From the NCBI RefSeq assembly GCF_900460955.1, contig NZ_UFUW01000001.1, forward strand, positions 310,001 through 374,000: a DNA stretch of 64,000 bases, written 5' to 3'. The notes beneath the pieces were generated by a model. It was not told the DNA's origin, did not search any database, and saw only the letters and a list, made by a program, of their open reading frames with translations. Positions 1-8,880 of this stretch are shown here, piece after piece. Each line of letters starts with the position of its first letter. Positions within the stretch are counted from its first letter, which is position 1. This DNA comes from Cardiobacterium valvarum (lineage in GTDB: Bacteria; Pseudomonadota; Gammaproteobacteria; Cardiobacteriales; Cardiobacteriaceae). The translations under genes were made by a program, and so were the position numbers.

Positions 1-978
1 GCGCGGTTGATCGTGGTTGTTCCAGAAAAGGGCGTTCCAGGCGTTTCCTGCCGCCATGCCGGTCTGCCAATCGCTGATGAGGGTTTTCAGGGCGGCGAAG
101 TCGAAGGGTTGCAGCGCCCATTTTTGCTGGTTTTTGTAGTCCACTTTGAGATGGTGGAAGGTGAAGACGCTGCTGAGTTCGCCGCTCTCCGTCCCGGCGT
201 AGTGGACGCAGGCAGCGAGCGTGGTCGAGCTCATTTCGCCGACGGTAAAGCTGTCCGGGTCCTGCCCGAAGCTGGCGCGGTTCAGTTCTTGCAGCCATGC
301 GTGGACGTGCGGGCCGTCGGTGTAGTACTGGCGACCGTCGAAGTAGTTGGGGTCGTCCTCGAAGGCGCGTTTGCTGATGAGGTTGATGACATCGAAGCGG
401 AAGCCGTGCACGCCTTTGCCGCGCCAGAAGTTGACGATAGCGGCGAGTTCGGCGCGCACGTCGGGGTTGCTCCAGTCAAGATCCGCCTGGGTTTCATCGA
501 AGAGATGCAGGTAGTACTGCCCGACTTCCGGCGCGTAAGCCCAGGCGGGGCCGCCGAATTTGGACTGCCAGTTGGTCGGCGCGCTACCGTCGGCCTTGCC
601 GGGGCGGAAGAGGTAGTAGCGGCGGTATTTTTCCTCGCCGGCGAGGGCTTTTTGGAACCACAGGTGCGCGGTCGAAGTGTGGTTGAAGACCATGTCAAGC
701 ATGATATGGATGCCGCGTTTTTCAGCCTCCTCGCAGAGGCGCTCGAAATCGGCCATGCTGCCGTAGGCGGGGTCGATGGCGCAGTAATCAGCGACATCGT
801 AGCCGTTGTCGCGCTGCGGCGAAGGGTAGATGGGATTGAGCCAGAGGTAATCCACGCCGAGATCGTGCAGGTAGTCGAGTTTGCTGATGATGCCGGGCAG
901 GTCGCCGATGCCGTCGCCGTTCGTGTCGCAGTAGGATTTGGGATAGATTTGGTAAACGACTTTGTCTTTGAAGTTCAT
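1..978 (-). CDS. treC: Trehalose-6-phosphate hydrolase, 3' end outside window
   Basis: Hydrolyses the trehalose 6-phosphate delivered by the PTS into glucose and glucose 6-phosphate in the cytoplasm. The 326 visible codons form the N-terminal part of a GH13 alpha-amylase barrel of the oligo-1,6-glucosidase/TreC type: conserved region DMVFNHTS near residue 95, nucleophile region GFRFDV (Asp196), acid/base region TVGEMSS (Glu248), and NNHDQPR at the window edge. The start is the ATG at 976-978, with the conserved KDKVVYQIYPKSY motif right after it. GH13 members overlap in specificity, but the treB gene upstream on the same strand makes the phosphotrehalase reading the best one. An AT-rich ORF separates it from treB. 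The C-terminus (a full protein is about 550 residues) is not visible. Confidence 0.88.
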   Translation of the reverse strand, partial: MNFKDKVVYQIYPKSYCDTNGDGIGDLPGIISKLDYLHDLGVDYLWLNPIYPSPQRDNGYDVADYCAIDPAYGSMADFERLCEEAEKRGIHIMLDMVFNHTSTAHLWFQKALAGEEKYRRYYLFRPGKADGSAPTNWQSKFGGPAWAYAPEVGQYYLHLFDETQADLDWSNPDVRAELAAIVNFWRGKGVHGFRFDVINLISKRAFEDDPNYFDGRQYYTDGPHVHAWLQELNRASFGQDPDSFTVGEMSSTTLAACVHYAGTESGELSSVFTFHHLKVDYKNQQKWALQPFDFAALKTLISDWQTGMAAGNAWNALFWNNHDQPR

Positions 979-1302
979 GGGATTCTCCGTGTGATGGTGG
1001 CTGCGTGGTGCGGAATAGCGGGATGGTGCGCCACGCGTACAGATAAGCCCTTGGAAAAGGATTTTTTCGCAAAGGGCTATAAGCAATCAACTGTACGTGT
1101 TTCGAGGGATGCGGCTAACCTTATGTAAAAAACCTTATATTGGGCGCATATAACGGAATCTCTACATAATGCGTACAGACTGCTTTATAAGCATGTTATT
1201 TAAACCCAAAACAGAACAAAGACAACATCCAACTAACATGTGTACATCGATGATGTTGTAACCTTGTCTAACCCGGAATAATTCTCAGCCGCCACAAAAA
1301 TA
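979..1302. other. Intergenic gap upstream of treC
   Basis: A 324-base stretch without a convincing gene. It is clearly more AT-rich than the flanking tre genes, especially from about 1120 onward, matching the adjacent ORF at 1303-1872. It must hold the treC ribosome binding site and possibly a promoter. I see no clear operator or terminator hairpin. Confidence 0.5.
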
Positions 1303-1872
1303 TCACCTTAAATAGTTGGTTAAAAAACTATGCAATGCAAGCGTAAGCACAGCAAGTAATCCTAGAAGAAATATGTTAATAGTGGCGTTAAATACAAGCG
1401 CTCCCCAAGTAGCAAACTGGAAATTAATCATCTTATTTAGATAACCACTGTAAAACAAAAAATAAAGCAAAATAGTTATTATCAAAAGAGCCTTTATCCC
1501 TCCTCTCTCTTTTCCATAAATTTCTACAGAATACATATAAAAGTCCCTATATTCATCATCATTAAAGCTATTATTCCCCAAGGCAATTTCAGCCACTACG
1601 ATAATTAAAGCAATAATAGGATGTATATATAAATAGTAAGCAGCAAATACCTTCTCTCCCATAACGTTATTTTTATAACTAACCATGATTTTATTTACAT
1701 CTATTTTGGCGTCAATCCATCTCAAAAGGGCCGATTTTTCTACATCTGATAACTCTACATTAAAGGAAAAGATGACCATAAATGTGGATAGCAGTAGTGA
1801 CAGTAGCAAAATCTTAATAATCAAGATTCGATAATATTTAATCTTTACAAATTTATCAACTTTGTTTTTCAT
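1303..1872 (-). CDS. AT-rich hypothetical membrane protein
   Basis: A 189-residue protein I do not recognise. The N-terminus is basic (MKNKVDKFVKIKYYR), followed by about four hydrophobic segments near residues 16-38, 82-97, 128-147 and 153-180, so an inner-membrane protein is likely. Its base and codon use (many ATA, AAA, TTA) is far more AT-rich than the neighbours. It lies between treB and treC on the same strand, where the two genes would usually be adjacent. Together these suggest horizontal acquisition or insertion into the tre locus. No conserved catalytic motif is visible, and no function can be assigned. Confidence 0.6.
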   Translation of the reverse strand: MKNKVDKFVKIKYYRILIIKILLLSLLLSTFMVIFSFNVELSDVEKSALLRWIDAKIDVNKIMVSYKNNVMGEKVFAAYYLYIHPIIALIIVVAEIALGNNSFNDDEYRDFYMYSVEIYGKERGGIKALLIITILLYFLFYSGYLNKMINFQFATWGALVFNATINIFLLGLLAVLTLALHSFLTNYLR

Positions 1873-1890
1873 TGCAGAAACATCTATTAA

Positions 1891-1920
1891 GGGAATAATG
1901 CGCCACTGTGCATTATTCCC
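1891..1920. terminator. Hairpin between treB and the AT-rich ORF
   Basis: An 11-bp perfect inverted repeat, GGGAATAATGC and GCATTATTCCC, lies just upstream of the start of the AT-rich ORF and downstream of treB. On the plus strand an AT-rich tract follows it. It could be a terminator or a junction of the inserted segment; its direction of action is uncertain. Confidence 0.4.
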
Positions 1921-2051
1921 GAAAAATTTTTATCTTTTAATGCCTTGGACGGTAAAGCATTCGCCCTATTTTTTGCATAGACCGACATGCAGGTAACATT
2001 ATTGAACAGTTTTCTTCACCCTGCCTCCGAAAAGGCAGAGGTTTTCCAGTG

Positions 2052-3950
2052 TTATAGGTCAATAATGCCGCCCTCGCCGCGTGTGATGTCCACGTTTTTC
2101 TGCCGCACGGTGATGGCTTCGCCGTCGGTGAAGACGATGGGGGAAACCAGCGGTTTGCCCTGCGCCTTGATGTAAGCGAGATCAACTTCGGCCAGCACGT
2201 CGCCCTGGCGCACACGGTCGCCCTGTTTGACGCGGGCGGTGAAGCCTTTGCCGCCGAGTTCGACGGTATCCATGCCGATGTGGATGAGGATTTCGCGGCC
2301 ATTGTCGCAGGCGAGGCCGTAAGCGTGGCCGGTCGGGAAGGCAACGGCGACTGTGCCGCTGTATGGCGCGATGACGGTGCCGTCAGTCGGTTCGATGGCG
2401 ATGCCGTCGCCCATGCTTTTCGAGGCAAAGCCCTGGTCGGCGACGTCTTCGAGGGCAATGAGGCGGCCGCTCATTGGCGCGATGAAGGTTTCGCCGCTGA
2501 TAAGCTCTGCGGGCGCAGGGGCGGGCGCGCGACCTTTTTCAGCGGCGCTGAGGCGGCGTTGGCCGATGAGACAGGTGAGGATGAAGGGTACGACGATAGC
2601 GGCAGCCATGGCGAGGGCAAAGGTTTGCCAGAATTGCGGGTTGATGGAGAGGATGCCGGGGATGCCGCCGACGCCGATACTGAGCGCCTGTACGCCACTG
2701 CCGACGGAGATGACGGCGGCAGTGGCCGAGCCGATCATGCCGCAGATAAGCGGGAAGCCGTATTTGAGGTTGACGCCGAACAGCGCCGGTTCGGTAACGC
2801 CGAGGTAGGCGGAGACGCAGGCGGGTACGTTCACCTGCGCGGCGCGCGCGTTGTGGCGCTGCAAGACGCTCATGGCCAGCACGCTGGAACCTTGCGCGAT
2901 GTTAGAGAGGGCGATCATCGGCCAGAGGATGGTGCCGCCGAATTTGGTGGTGAGCGTTATGTCGATGGCGTTGGTCATGTGGTGCAGGCCGGTCATGACC
3001 ACGGGCGCGTAGAGGAAACCGAAGACGGCGGCGAAGAGGACGCTCCAGTCGGAGGTCAGGCCGTTATAAACGATATCGGCGATGCCGGAACCGATTTTCC
3101 AGCCGATCGGGCCGACGAGAACGTGGGCGATGATGACCGCCGGCACCAGCGAGCAGAAGGGCACGACGATCATGGAGATAACAGCCGGGGTGATGCGGCG
3201 GAAGAGGCGTTCGAGATAGACCAGCACGAAGCCCGCCATGATGGCGGCAATGACTTGTCCCTGGTAGCCGATCATGTTGACGCGGGCGAAGCCGAAATCC
3301 CACTGCGGGATATCCGCCGGGGAGGTGCCCGCAACGGCAAAGGCGTTCAGCAGTTGCGGCGAGACGAGCGTCGCGCCGAGGACGATGCCGAGGATGGGGG
3401 TGGTGCCCATTTTGCGGGTAATCGACCAGACGATGCCGATGGGCAGCATATGGAAGACGGCTTCGCCGATGAGCCAGAGGAACTGGTACATCCCCGCCCA
3501 GAAGACGGAGGTCTGCGCCAGCGTCTGTCCGTCGAACATTTTGATTTCGCCGATGAGGTTGCGGAAGCCGAGGATGAGACCGCCGCAAATGAGCGCGGGG
3601 ATGATCGGCGCGAAGATTTCGCCGAGGGCGCTCATGATGCGCTGCAACAGGTTCTGCTGGCTGCTGGCTGCGGCTTTCACCGCATCTTTCGAGACGCCTT
3701 CGATGCCGGCCAGCGCGGTAAATGCTTTGTAGAACTCGCTGACTTCGTTGCCAATGATGACCTGGAACTGCCCCGACTGGGTAAAGGTGCCCTTGACGCT
3801 GGCAATGCTTTCAATGCGCGATACGTCCGCCCGCTTCGGGTCTTTGAGGACGAAGCGCAGGCGGGTCACGCAGTGGGTGATGGCATTGATGTTGTCCTTG
3901 CCGCCGATGGCGTCAAGCAACAAAGCCGCATCTTGCTGGAATCTGGACAT
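2052..3950 (-). CDS. treB: Trehalose-type PTS permease EIIBCA
   Basis: Imports and phosphorylates trehalose across the inner membrane. The domain order is EIIB (residues 1-90, phosphocysteine Cys27 in NAITHCVTRLRF), EIIC (about 105-470, multiple membrane helices), then a linker and an EIIA-Glc-type domain (about 485-632, paired histidines at His542 in TGHAYGL and His557 in LIHIGMDTVEL). Escherichia coli TreB is only EIIBC (about 473 residues) and borrows EIIA from Crr, so this fused EIIA makes the permease self-contained apart from EI and HPr. treC follows on the same strand after an AT-rich ORF. A sucrose-type specificity is the main alternative, because EIIBC proteins of this family are similar; treC argues for trehalose. 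Confidence 0.85.
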   Translation of the reverse strand: MSRFQQDAALLLDAIGGKDNINAITHCVTRLRFVLKDPKRADVSRIESIASVKGTFTQSGQFQVIIGNEVSEFYKAFTALAGIEGVSKDAVKAAASSQQNLLQRIMSALGEIFAPIIPALICGGLILGFRNLIGEIKMFDGQTLAQTSVFWAGMYQFLWLIGEAVFHMLPIGIVWSITRKMGTTPILGIVLGATLVSPQLLNAFAVAGTSPADIPQWDFGFARVNMIGYQGQVIAAIMAGFVLVYLERLFRRITPAVISMIVVPFCSLVPAVIIAHVLVGPIGWKIGSGIADIVYNGLTSDWSVLFAAVFGFLYAPVVMTGLHHMTNAIDITLTTKFGGTILWPMIALSNIAQGSSVLAMSVLQRHNARAAQVNVPACVSAYLGVTEPALFGVNLKYGFPLICGMIGSATAAVISVGSGVQALSIGVGGIPGILSINPQFWQTFALAMAAAIVVPFILTCLIGQRRLSAAEKGRAPAPAPAELISGETFIAPMSGRLIALEDVADQGFASKSMGDGIAIEPTDGTVIAPYSGTVAVAFPTGHAYGLACDNGREILIHIGMDTVELGGKGFTARVKQGDRVRQGDVLAEVDLAYIKAQGKPLVSPIVFTDGEAITVRQKNVDITRGEGGIIDL

Positions 3951-4043
3951 GCAAATCTCCTTTCTTTCAGGGTGGTATGGGAAAATTAGTTTGCCGGATT
4001 ATAGCCGCTACTGGGGGAAACGCAGTGTCGTGTACCGCCTGAC

Positions 4044-4067
4044 AGACCCAGTGTTTACGCCGCCTGG
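4044..4067 (-). repeat. CCAAGCGG-family repeat copy upstream of nosR
   Basis: Read on the minus strand this is CCAGGCGG followed by CGTAAACA and CTGGGTCT. It matches the 24-base dispersed repeat found at 36964, 21008, 21913, 41773, 45339 and 56265 with few changes. It sits directly beside the SLOG-like relic. Confidence 0.5.
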
Positions 4068-4268
4068 CATGGTTCATCCCGAGAAAACGGCATCGCCCTC
4101 AGCGGATACAAACCGGAATGGAAACCGGGCCGGGGTGCGGGCATCATCCGCAACCGGCAAATCGTCAGCGCTTGCGACATGCTGATTGCCTTCTGGGATG
4201 GCCGCTCGTGCGGCACGCCCAGCAGCATTGAAAGTGCGCACAAGCAGCGGAAAACGGTGCATGATATT
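4068..4268 (+). pseudogene. Remnant of a SLOG/DUF2493-like protein
   Basis: The frame starting at 4068 reads SSRENGIALSGYKPEW, then GAGIIRNRQIVSACDMLIAF, then WDGRSCGTPSSIESAHKQRK. This resembles the nucleotide-binding core of SLOG-superfamily (DUF2493, DprA-like Rossmann) proteins, where a GxxRN motif is followed by D.LIAFWDG(K/R)S.GT. Only about 67 codons remain. There is no start codon in place, the N-terminal half is missing, and the frame runs on into the nosR promoter (stop at 4350-4352). It is therefore a decayed gene fragment. The assignment is from motif memory and should be tested by a protein search. Confidence 0.5.
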
Positions 4269-4310
4269 CCTACCTGGCGGCTATCCATGTGTTTTCTCGT
4301 GGTTTTTCTG

Positions 4311-4353
4311 TTGATATGCATCAAATCGTGTGTGGTCTTTTTTTTGCTATGAT
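4311..4353 (+). promoter_or_regulatory. FNR box and class II promoter of nosRZ
   Basis: A perfect FNR/ANR half-site pair, TTGAT-ATGC-ATCAA, lies at 4311-4324 and a -10 hexamer TATGAT at 4348-4353. This puts the likely start of transcription near 4360 and the box centre at about -41.5 to -42.5, the classical position for FNR-type activation. A run of eight T (4338-4345) lies between box and -10. It explains anaerobic induction of nosR, whose ATG is at 4394. Confidence 0.8.
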
Positions 4354-4393
4354 GCGCAGACAACAAAAGCAATAATCATCGTGGGGCAAATTT

Positions 4394-6724
4394 ATGAGAC
4401 AGTTAGCTTTCGCCGACTCGTTAGTACGGCGTTTTGCGGTAATGGTCATGCTGACCATTGCCGCTTTGTTTTTTGCAGAAACCTCGTCGGCTGCGCCAAT
4501 GCCGTCGGCGAAGGAGCTGCGTGCGGCGCTTTTCCACAGCGACGGCTCGTTGCAGGAATTCACCGCCAAGGTACCGGCGACGGAGTTCTTCCCGGATGCG
4601 ACCGGCTACGGCGCGATTCAGGAACAGCCGCCGCTGGTACCGGTGTTGAAAGGTGAGGAAACGCTCGGCTATGTCTTCCTCAACTCGGATTATGTGCCGT
4701 CCGGCGGTTATTCCGGTAAGCCGATTCACATCATGATCGGTGTGGATAAGGATTTCACCATCACGAAAGCGAAGCTGGTCAAGCACTCGGAGCCGATTGT
4801 GCTGATTGGCATCCCGATTGAGAAGGTCAACGCCTATATTGACGCTTATACCGGACGCAATTATCCACGCGACGGCATGAATCAGGACGCGCCCGATGTC
4901 ATCAGCGGCGCGACGGTAACGGTGATGGTCATCAACGAGACGATTGCCCGCTCGGCGATTGCCGCTGCGAAGGCGATGCAGGATGGTGGCGCTGAGGAAG
5001 CCGTGCCCGCGCAGCCGAAGGAATTGACTGTCGTCGATATGGACAAGCAGGAGAAAAGCAGCTGGCAGGAGCTGACCGGCAGTGGTGCGGTGCGTTCGTT
5101 CCAGTTGCACGTCGGCGAAGTCAACGAGGGCTTCATCAAGGCGAAACACCCTGAGGCGGCGGAGCGTGCGGAAAGCAGCAATCCGGAGGACGAGTTTATC
5201 GAGATGTTTTATGCGCCGGTCACGGTGCCGTCTATTGGCCGCAGCCTGCTCGGCGACGCCGTTTATGAACAGATGACGAAACAGTTGCAGCCCGGGCAGC
5301 AGGCGATTTTAGTCGCCGGCAAAGGGCTGTATTCGTTCAAAGGTTCAGGTTATGTGCGCGGCGGGATTTTTGACCGTCTGAAATTGAAGCAGGACGGCAA
5401 CGGTTTCCACTTCCGCGACCGCAACCACCGCCGCATCGGTGACATCATGGCCACCGGTGCGCCGCATTTTCCGGAAATCGCACTCTTTACCGTGCCGACC
5501 GAGCAAACGCTGGATGCTGCCCGGCCGTGGCAATTGGAACTCTTGGTACAACGCGCCACCGGCCCGCGCGACAAGGCTTTCATCACCTTTGATATGGATT
5601 ACAACCTGCCTGCCGCCTACACCAAGCAAATCCCCAACCCGGATTATGTCGAGCCACCGCCCGCCCCCGCGCAAACCGCCGCTCCGGCAGATGCCGCAGG
5701 CAGTATGGCTGCCGCCCATGATGACGGCGAATTGAGCGTGCAGGCGAAAATCGCGCAACAGGCGTGGCGCGACAAGACGGTGCAGATCGTCGTGCTTGGC
5801 ATCGCCATCTTCGTGCTGGTCTGCGTTTTCATGTTGCAGGACTGGATTACCCAATACCCGCGCGCTTACAAGGCTTTCCGCAATTGCTACCTCATCTTCA
5901 CCCTGTTCTGGCTGGGCGGCTACCTCGGCGCGCAGCTGTCGGTGAACGGGCAGTTGTCGGTGGTGAACGTCCTCGCCTTCACCAACTCGCTCATCAACGG
6001 TTTCAACTGGAACGTCTTCCTGATGGATCCCGTCATCTTCATCCTCTGGTGTGCAACGGCCTTCGGCTCGCTGATGTGGAATCGCGGCTTCTTTTGTGGC
6101 TGGCTCTGCCCCTTCGGTGCCTTGCAGGAACTCACGAACTACATCGCGAAAAAACTGCATGTACCGCAGTTCAAATTCCCCTTCAAAGTGCATGAACGGA
6201 TGACGGCCATCAAATACATCATTTTCCTGCTGCTCTTCGGCTTCTCGCTCTACGATATGGGGCTTGCCGAACATTTGGCGGAAGTTGAGCCGTTCAAGAC
6301 CGCCATCATCCTCAAATTCGGGCGCGCTTGGCCGTATGTCGCCTTCGCCCTGATTTTATTGCTCATCGGTCTTTTCATTGAGCGTTTCTACTGCCGCTAC
6401 CTCTGCCCGATGGGCGCGGCACTGGCCATTCCCGCCAAACTGCGCCTCTTCAACTGGTTGAAGCGTTACCCCGAATGCGGCAATCCCTGCCAGAAATGTG
6501 CGCAGGATTGCCCGGTGGAAGCCATCTTCCCTGAAGGCAACATCAACGAAAACGAATGTATCCAATGCCTGAACTGTCAGGTGCTGTATCATGACAAATC
6601 GCGCTGTATGCACCTGCTCCTCGCCATCGAAAAGGCGAAAAAACAGAAAGCACGCGAAGAGCGCAACGAAGAAATCCGCGCCGCCCGCGCAGGTGCCACC
6701 AAAGTGACACCGGAAAAGGCATAA
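4394..6724 (+). CDS. nosR: NosR, N2O reductase electron-transfer/expression factor
   Basis: A membrane flavo-iron-sulfur protein needed for NosZ expression and for electron supply to N2O reduction. At 776 residues it is near the usual size. Visible in order: N-terminal signal/anchor (about 12-30); periplasmic FMN-binding domain with the flavin attachment motif SGAT (Thr174); membrane helices from about 462 onward; cytoplasmic CxxxCP motifs CGWLCPFG and CRYLCPMG; and a C-terminal ferredoxin-like region with [13 protein letters not shown] and CIQCLNC, fitting two 4Fe-4S clusters. nosZ follows 31 bases later. The upstream FNR box indicates oxygen control. No nosD, F, Y or L gene is in the window. 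Confidence 0.95.
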   Translation: MRQLAFADSLVRRFAVMVMLTIAALFFAETSSAAPMPSAKELRAALFHSDGSLQEFTAKVPATEFFPDATGYGAIQEQPPLVPVLKGEETLGYVFLNSDYVPSGGYSGKPIHIMIGVDKDFTITKAKLVKHSEPIVLIGIPIEKVNAYIDAYTGRNYPRDGMNQDAPDVISGATVTVMVINETIARSAIAAAKAMQDGGAEEAVPAQPKELTVVDMDKQEKSSWQELTGSGAVRSFQLHVGEVNEGFIKAKHPEAAERAESSNPEDEFIEMFYAPVTVPSIGRSLLGDAVYEQMTKQLQPGQQAILVAGKGLYSFKGSGYVRGGIFDRLKLKQDGNGFHFRDRNHRRIGDIMATGAPHFPEIALFTVPTEQTLDAARPWQLELLVQRATGPRDKAFITFDMDYNLPAAYTKQIPNPDYVEPPPAPAQTAAPADAAGSMAAAHDDGELSVQAKIAQQAWRDKTVQIVVLGIAIFVLVCVFMLQDWITQYPRAYKAFRNCYLIFTLFWLGGYLGAQLSVNGQLSVVNVLAFTNSLINGFNWNVFLMDPVIFILWCATAFGSLMWNRGFFCGWLCPFGALQELTNYIAKKLHVPQFKFPFKVHERMTAIKYIIFLLLFGFSLYDMGLAEHLAEVEPFKTAIILKFGRAWPYVAFALILLLIGLFIERFYCRYLCPMGAALAIPAKLRLFNWLKRYPECGNPCQKCAQDCPVEAIFPEGNINENECIQCLNCQVLYHDKSRCMHLLLAIEKAKKQKAREERNEEIRAARAGATKVTPEKA

Positions 6725-6755
6725 ACCCGTCAAACATCAACAACAGGAGAACTCC

Positions 6756-8669
6756 ATGTCAGACGAACAAAAAGCCGGTATCAAACGACGCGGCTTCCTC
6801 GGCGGTGTTGCCGCCGCCGGTGGCGCAGCCGTTGCCGGTGGCGCCGGCCTCTTGGCCTCATCGCAAACCGCCAGTGCCGAAGCAGCCACCGAACCCAGCG
6901 ATCACGTTGCCCCGGGCGATCTTGACCAGTACTACGTTTTCAACTCCGGCGGCCAGTCCGGGGAACTGCGTATCATGGGTATGCCGTCCATGCGCGAGCT
7001 GATGCGCATCCCTGTCTTCAACTACTGCAGCGCCACCGGTTGGGGCCGTACTAACGAAAGCCGCCGCATCATGCGCGAAAAAATGCTGCCGGAAACAAAA
7101 AAATACCTTGAAGACAAAGGCGGCGTCTACATGAACGGCGACCTGCACCACCCGCACATGTCTTTTACCGACGGCACCTATGATGGCCGCTACATCTTCG
7201 TCAACGACAAGGCCAACACCCGCGTTGCCCGTATCCGCTGCGACGTGATGAAATGCGACGCGATGGTCGAAATCCCGAACGTTTCCGCCATCCACGGTCT
7301 GCGCCCACAGCGTTACCCGAAAACCGGCTACGTCTTCGCCAACGGTGAGCATATCATCCCGTGGCCGAACGATGGCAAAACCATCCTTGACACCACCGAT
7401 GCGAAAAAAGACTACTGGACCGCATTCACCGCCATTGACGGCGACACTATGGACATCAAATGGCAAGTCCGTGTGGATGGCAATCTCGACAACCTTGATG
7501 CCGACTACCAGGGCAAATACGCCTTCTCCACCTGCTACAACTCCGAAAAAGGCCTGGATGTCGGCGAAATGTCCTCCAGCGAAACCGACTGGGTTGTTGT
7601 CTTTAACATCAAGCGCATCGAAGAAGGCATCAAAAATGGCGACTTCAAAGAAATCAACGGTGTACCGGTTCTTGATGGCACCCATGGTTCCAAATACACC
7701 CGCTACATCCCGGTGCCGAACTCACCGCACGGCTGTAACGCTGCACCGGACGGCATCCACATCGTCCTGAACGGCAAGCTCTCGCCGACCGTTTCCGTCC
7801 TCGATGTGCGCAAACTTGACGACTATTTTGATGACAAGATCGAAGCCAAAGACCTTATCGTCGCTCAGCCCGAGCTTGGCTTGGGGCCGCTGCACACCGC
7901 GTTTGACGGCAAAGGCAATGCCTACACCACGCTCTTCATCGACAGCCAGATGGTCAAATGGAACATCGAAAAAGCGCGTCAGGCCTATCAGGGCGAAAAA
8001 GTAGAGCCGGTTATCGAAAAAATCGACGTCCACTACCAGCCGGGCCACAACCACAGCTCGATGGGCGAAACCAAAGAAGCCGACGGCCAATGGCTTGTCT
8101 CGCTCAACAAATTCTCCAAAGACCGCTTCCTGAACGTCGGCCCGCTCAAACCGGAAAACGACCAGCTCATCAGCATTTCCGGCGACCATATGCGCCTCGT
8201 TCACGACGGCCCAAGCTTTGCCGAACCGCACGACATGATCATTGTCGCCCGCAACAAGGTAAACCCGCTCAGCGTCTGGAACCGTGACGACGACTTCTGG
8301 AAAGAAGCGAGCGAACAGGCGAAAAAAGACGGCGTCGATCTCGACACCGCCAACACCGTCATCCGCGACGGCGATAAAGTCCGTGTCTATATGACGGCGA
8401 CCGCACCCGCCTACGGTCTCTCCAAATTCGAAGTCAATGAAGGCGACGAAGTTACCGTTTACGTCACCAACAAAGAACTCATCGAAGACCTCACCCACGG
8501 CTTCACCTTGGGCGACTACGGTATCGCGATGGAAATCGCACCGCAGGCGACCGCATCCGTGACCTTCAAAGCAGACCGCCCCGGCGTCCACTGGTACTAC
8601 TGCCAATGGTTCTGCCACGCCCTGCACATGGAAATGTCCGGCCGCATGTTGGTCAAAGCCAAAGCTTAA
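6756..8669 (+). CDS. nosZ: Nitrous-oxide reductase, Tat-exported (clade I type)
   Basis: Reduces N2O to N2 in the periplasm. The N-terminus has a twin-arginine signal (IKRRGFLGG, followed by an Ala/Gly-rich stretch and a cleavage region near residue 40), the export route of typical clade I NosZ. The beta-propeller carries the histidine motifs expected for the CuZ cluster: [46 protein letters not shown] and AEPHD. The C-terminal cupredoxin has the CuA motif [16 protein letters not shown] and an upstream His in [11 protein letters not shown]. Length 637 is normal. It is co-transcribed with nosR and followed by a strong terminator, so the maturation genes must be elsewhere. Confidence 0.97.
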   Translation: MSDEQKAGIKRRGFLGGVAAAGGAAVAGGAGLLASSQTASAEAATEPSDHVAPGDLDQYYVFNSGGQSGELRIMGMPSMRELMRIPVFNYCSATGWGRTNESRRIMREKMLPETKKYLEDKGGVYMNGDLHHPHMSFTDGTYDGRYIFVNDKANTRVARIRCDVMKCDAMVEIPNVSAIHGLRPQRYPKTGYVFANGEHIIPWPNDGKTILDTTDAKKDYWTAFTAIDGDTMDIKWQVRVDGNLDNLDADYQGKYAFSTCYNSEKGLDVGEMSSSETDWVVVFNIKRIEEGIKNGDFKEINGVPVLDGTHGSKYTRYIPVPNSPHGCNAAPDGIHIVLNGKLSPTVSVLDVRKLDDYFDDKIEAKDLIVAQPELGLGPLHTAFDGKGNAYTTLFIDSQMVKWNIEKARQAYQGEKVEPVIEKIDVHYQPGHNHSSMGETKEADGQWLVSLNKFSKDRFLNVGPLKPENDQLISISGDHMRLVHDGPSFAEPHDMIIVARNKVNPLSVWNRDDDFWKEASEQAKKDGVDLDTANTVIRDGDKVRVYMTATAPAYGLSKFEVNEGDEVTVYVTNKELIEDLTHGFTLGDYGIAMEIAPQATASVTFKADRPGVHWYYCQWFCHALHMEMSGRMLVKAKA

Positions 8670-8688
8670 TACGCAACATAGAGAACGA

Positions 8689-8720
8689 ACTCACGACGGC
8701 ACTGCCGTCGTGAGTTTTTT
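8689..8720 (+). terminator. Rho-independent terminator of nosRZ
   Basis: ACTCACGACGGC, a 3-base loop, and GCCGTCGTGAGT form a 12-bp perfect stem followed by six T. It ends the nosRZ transcript 20 bases after the nosZ stop. Confidence 0.92.
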
Positions 8721-8880
8721 ATGCCGGTTGCAAAGAGGAGGAGGTAAGGCAGAGCAGCGAAGACAGTACGGATAGTGCGGCAAGTCGGGCAACACGGCAT
8801 CGTTTCTCTGAAACCACTACAGCGGCAAGCCTTACCTGCCCTACCGCCAACGGACCAACGGAGAATCTATTGGTTTCTCG

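Noticed and set aside
2280-3989. Long open frame on the plus strand opposite treB
   Set aside because: Its composition is that of an antisense shadow of a GC-rich gene; the treB reading has full PTS motifs.
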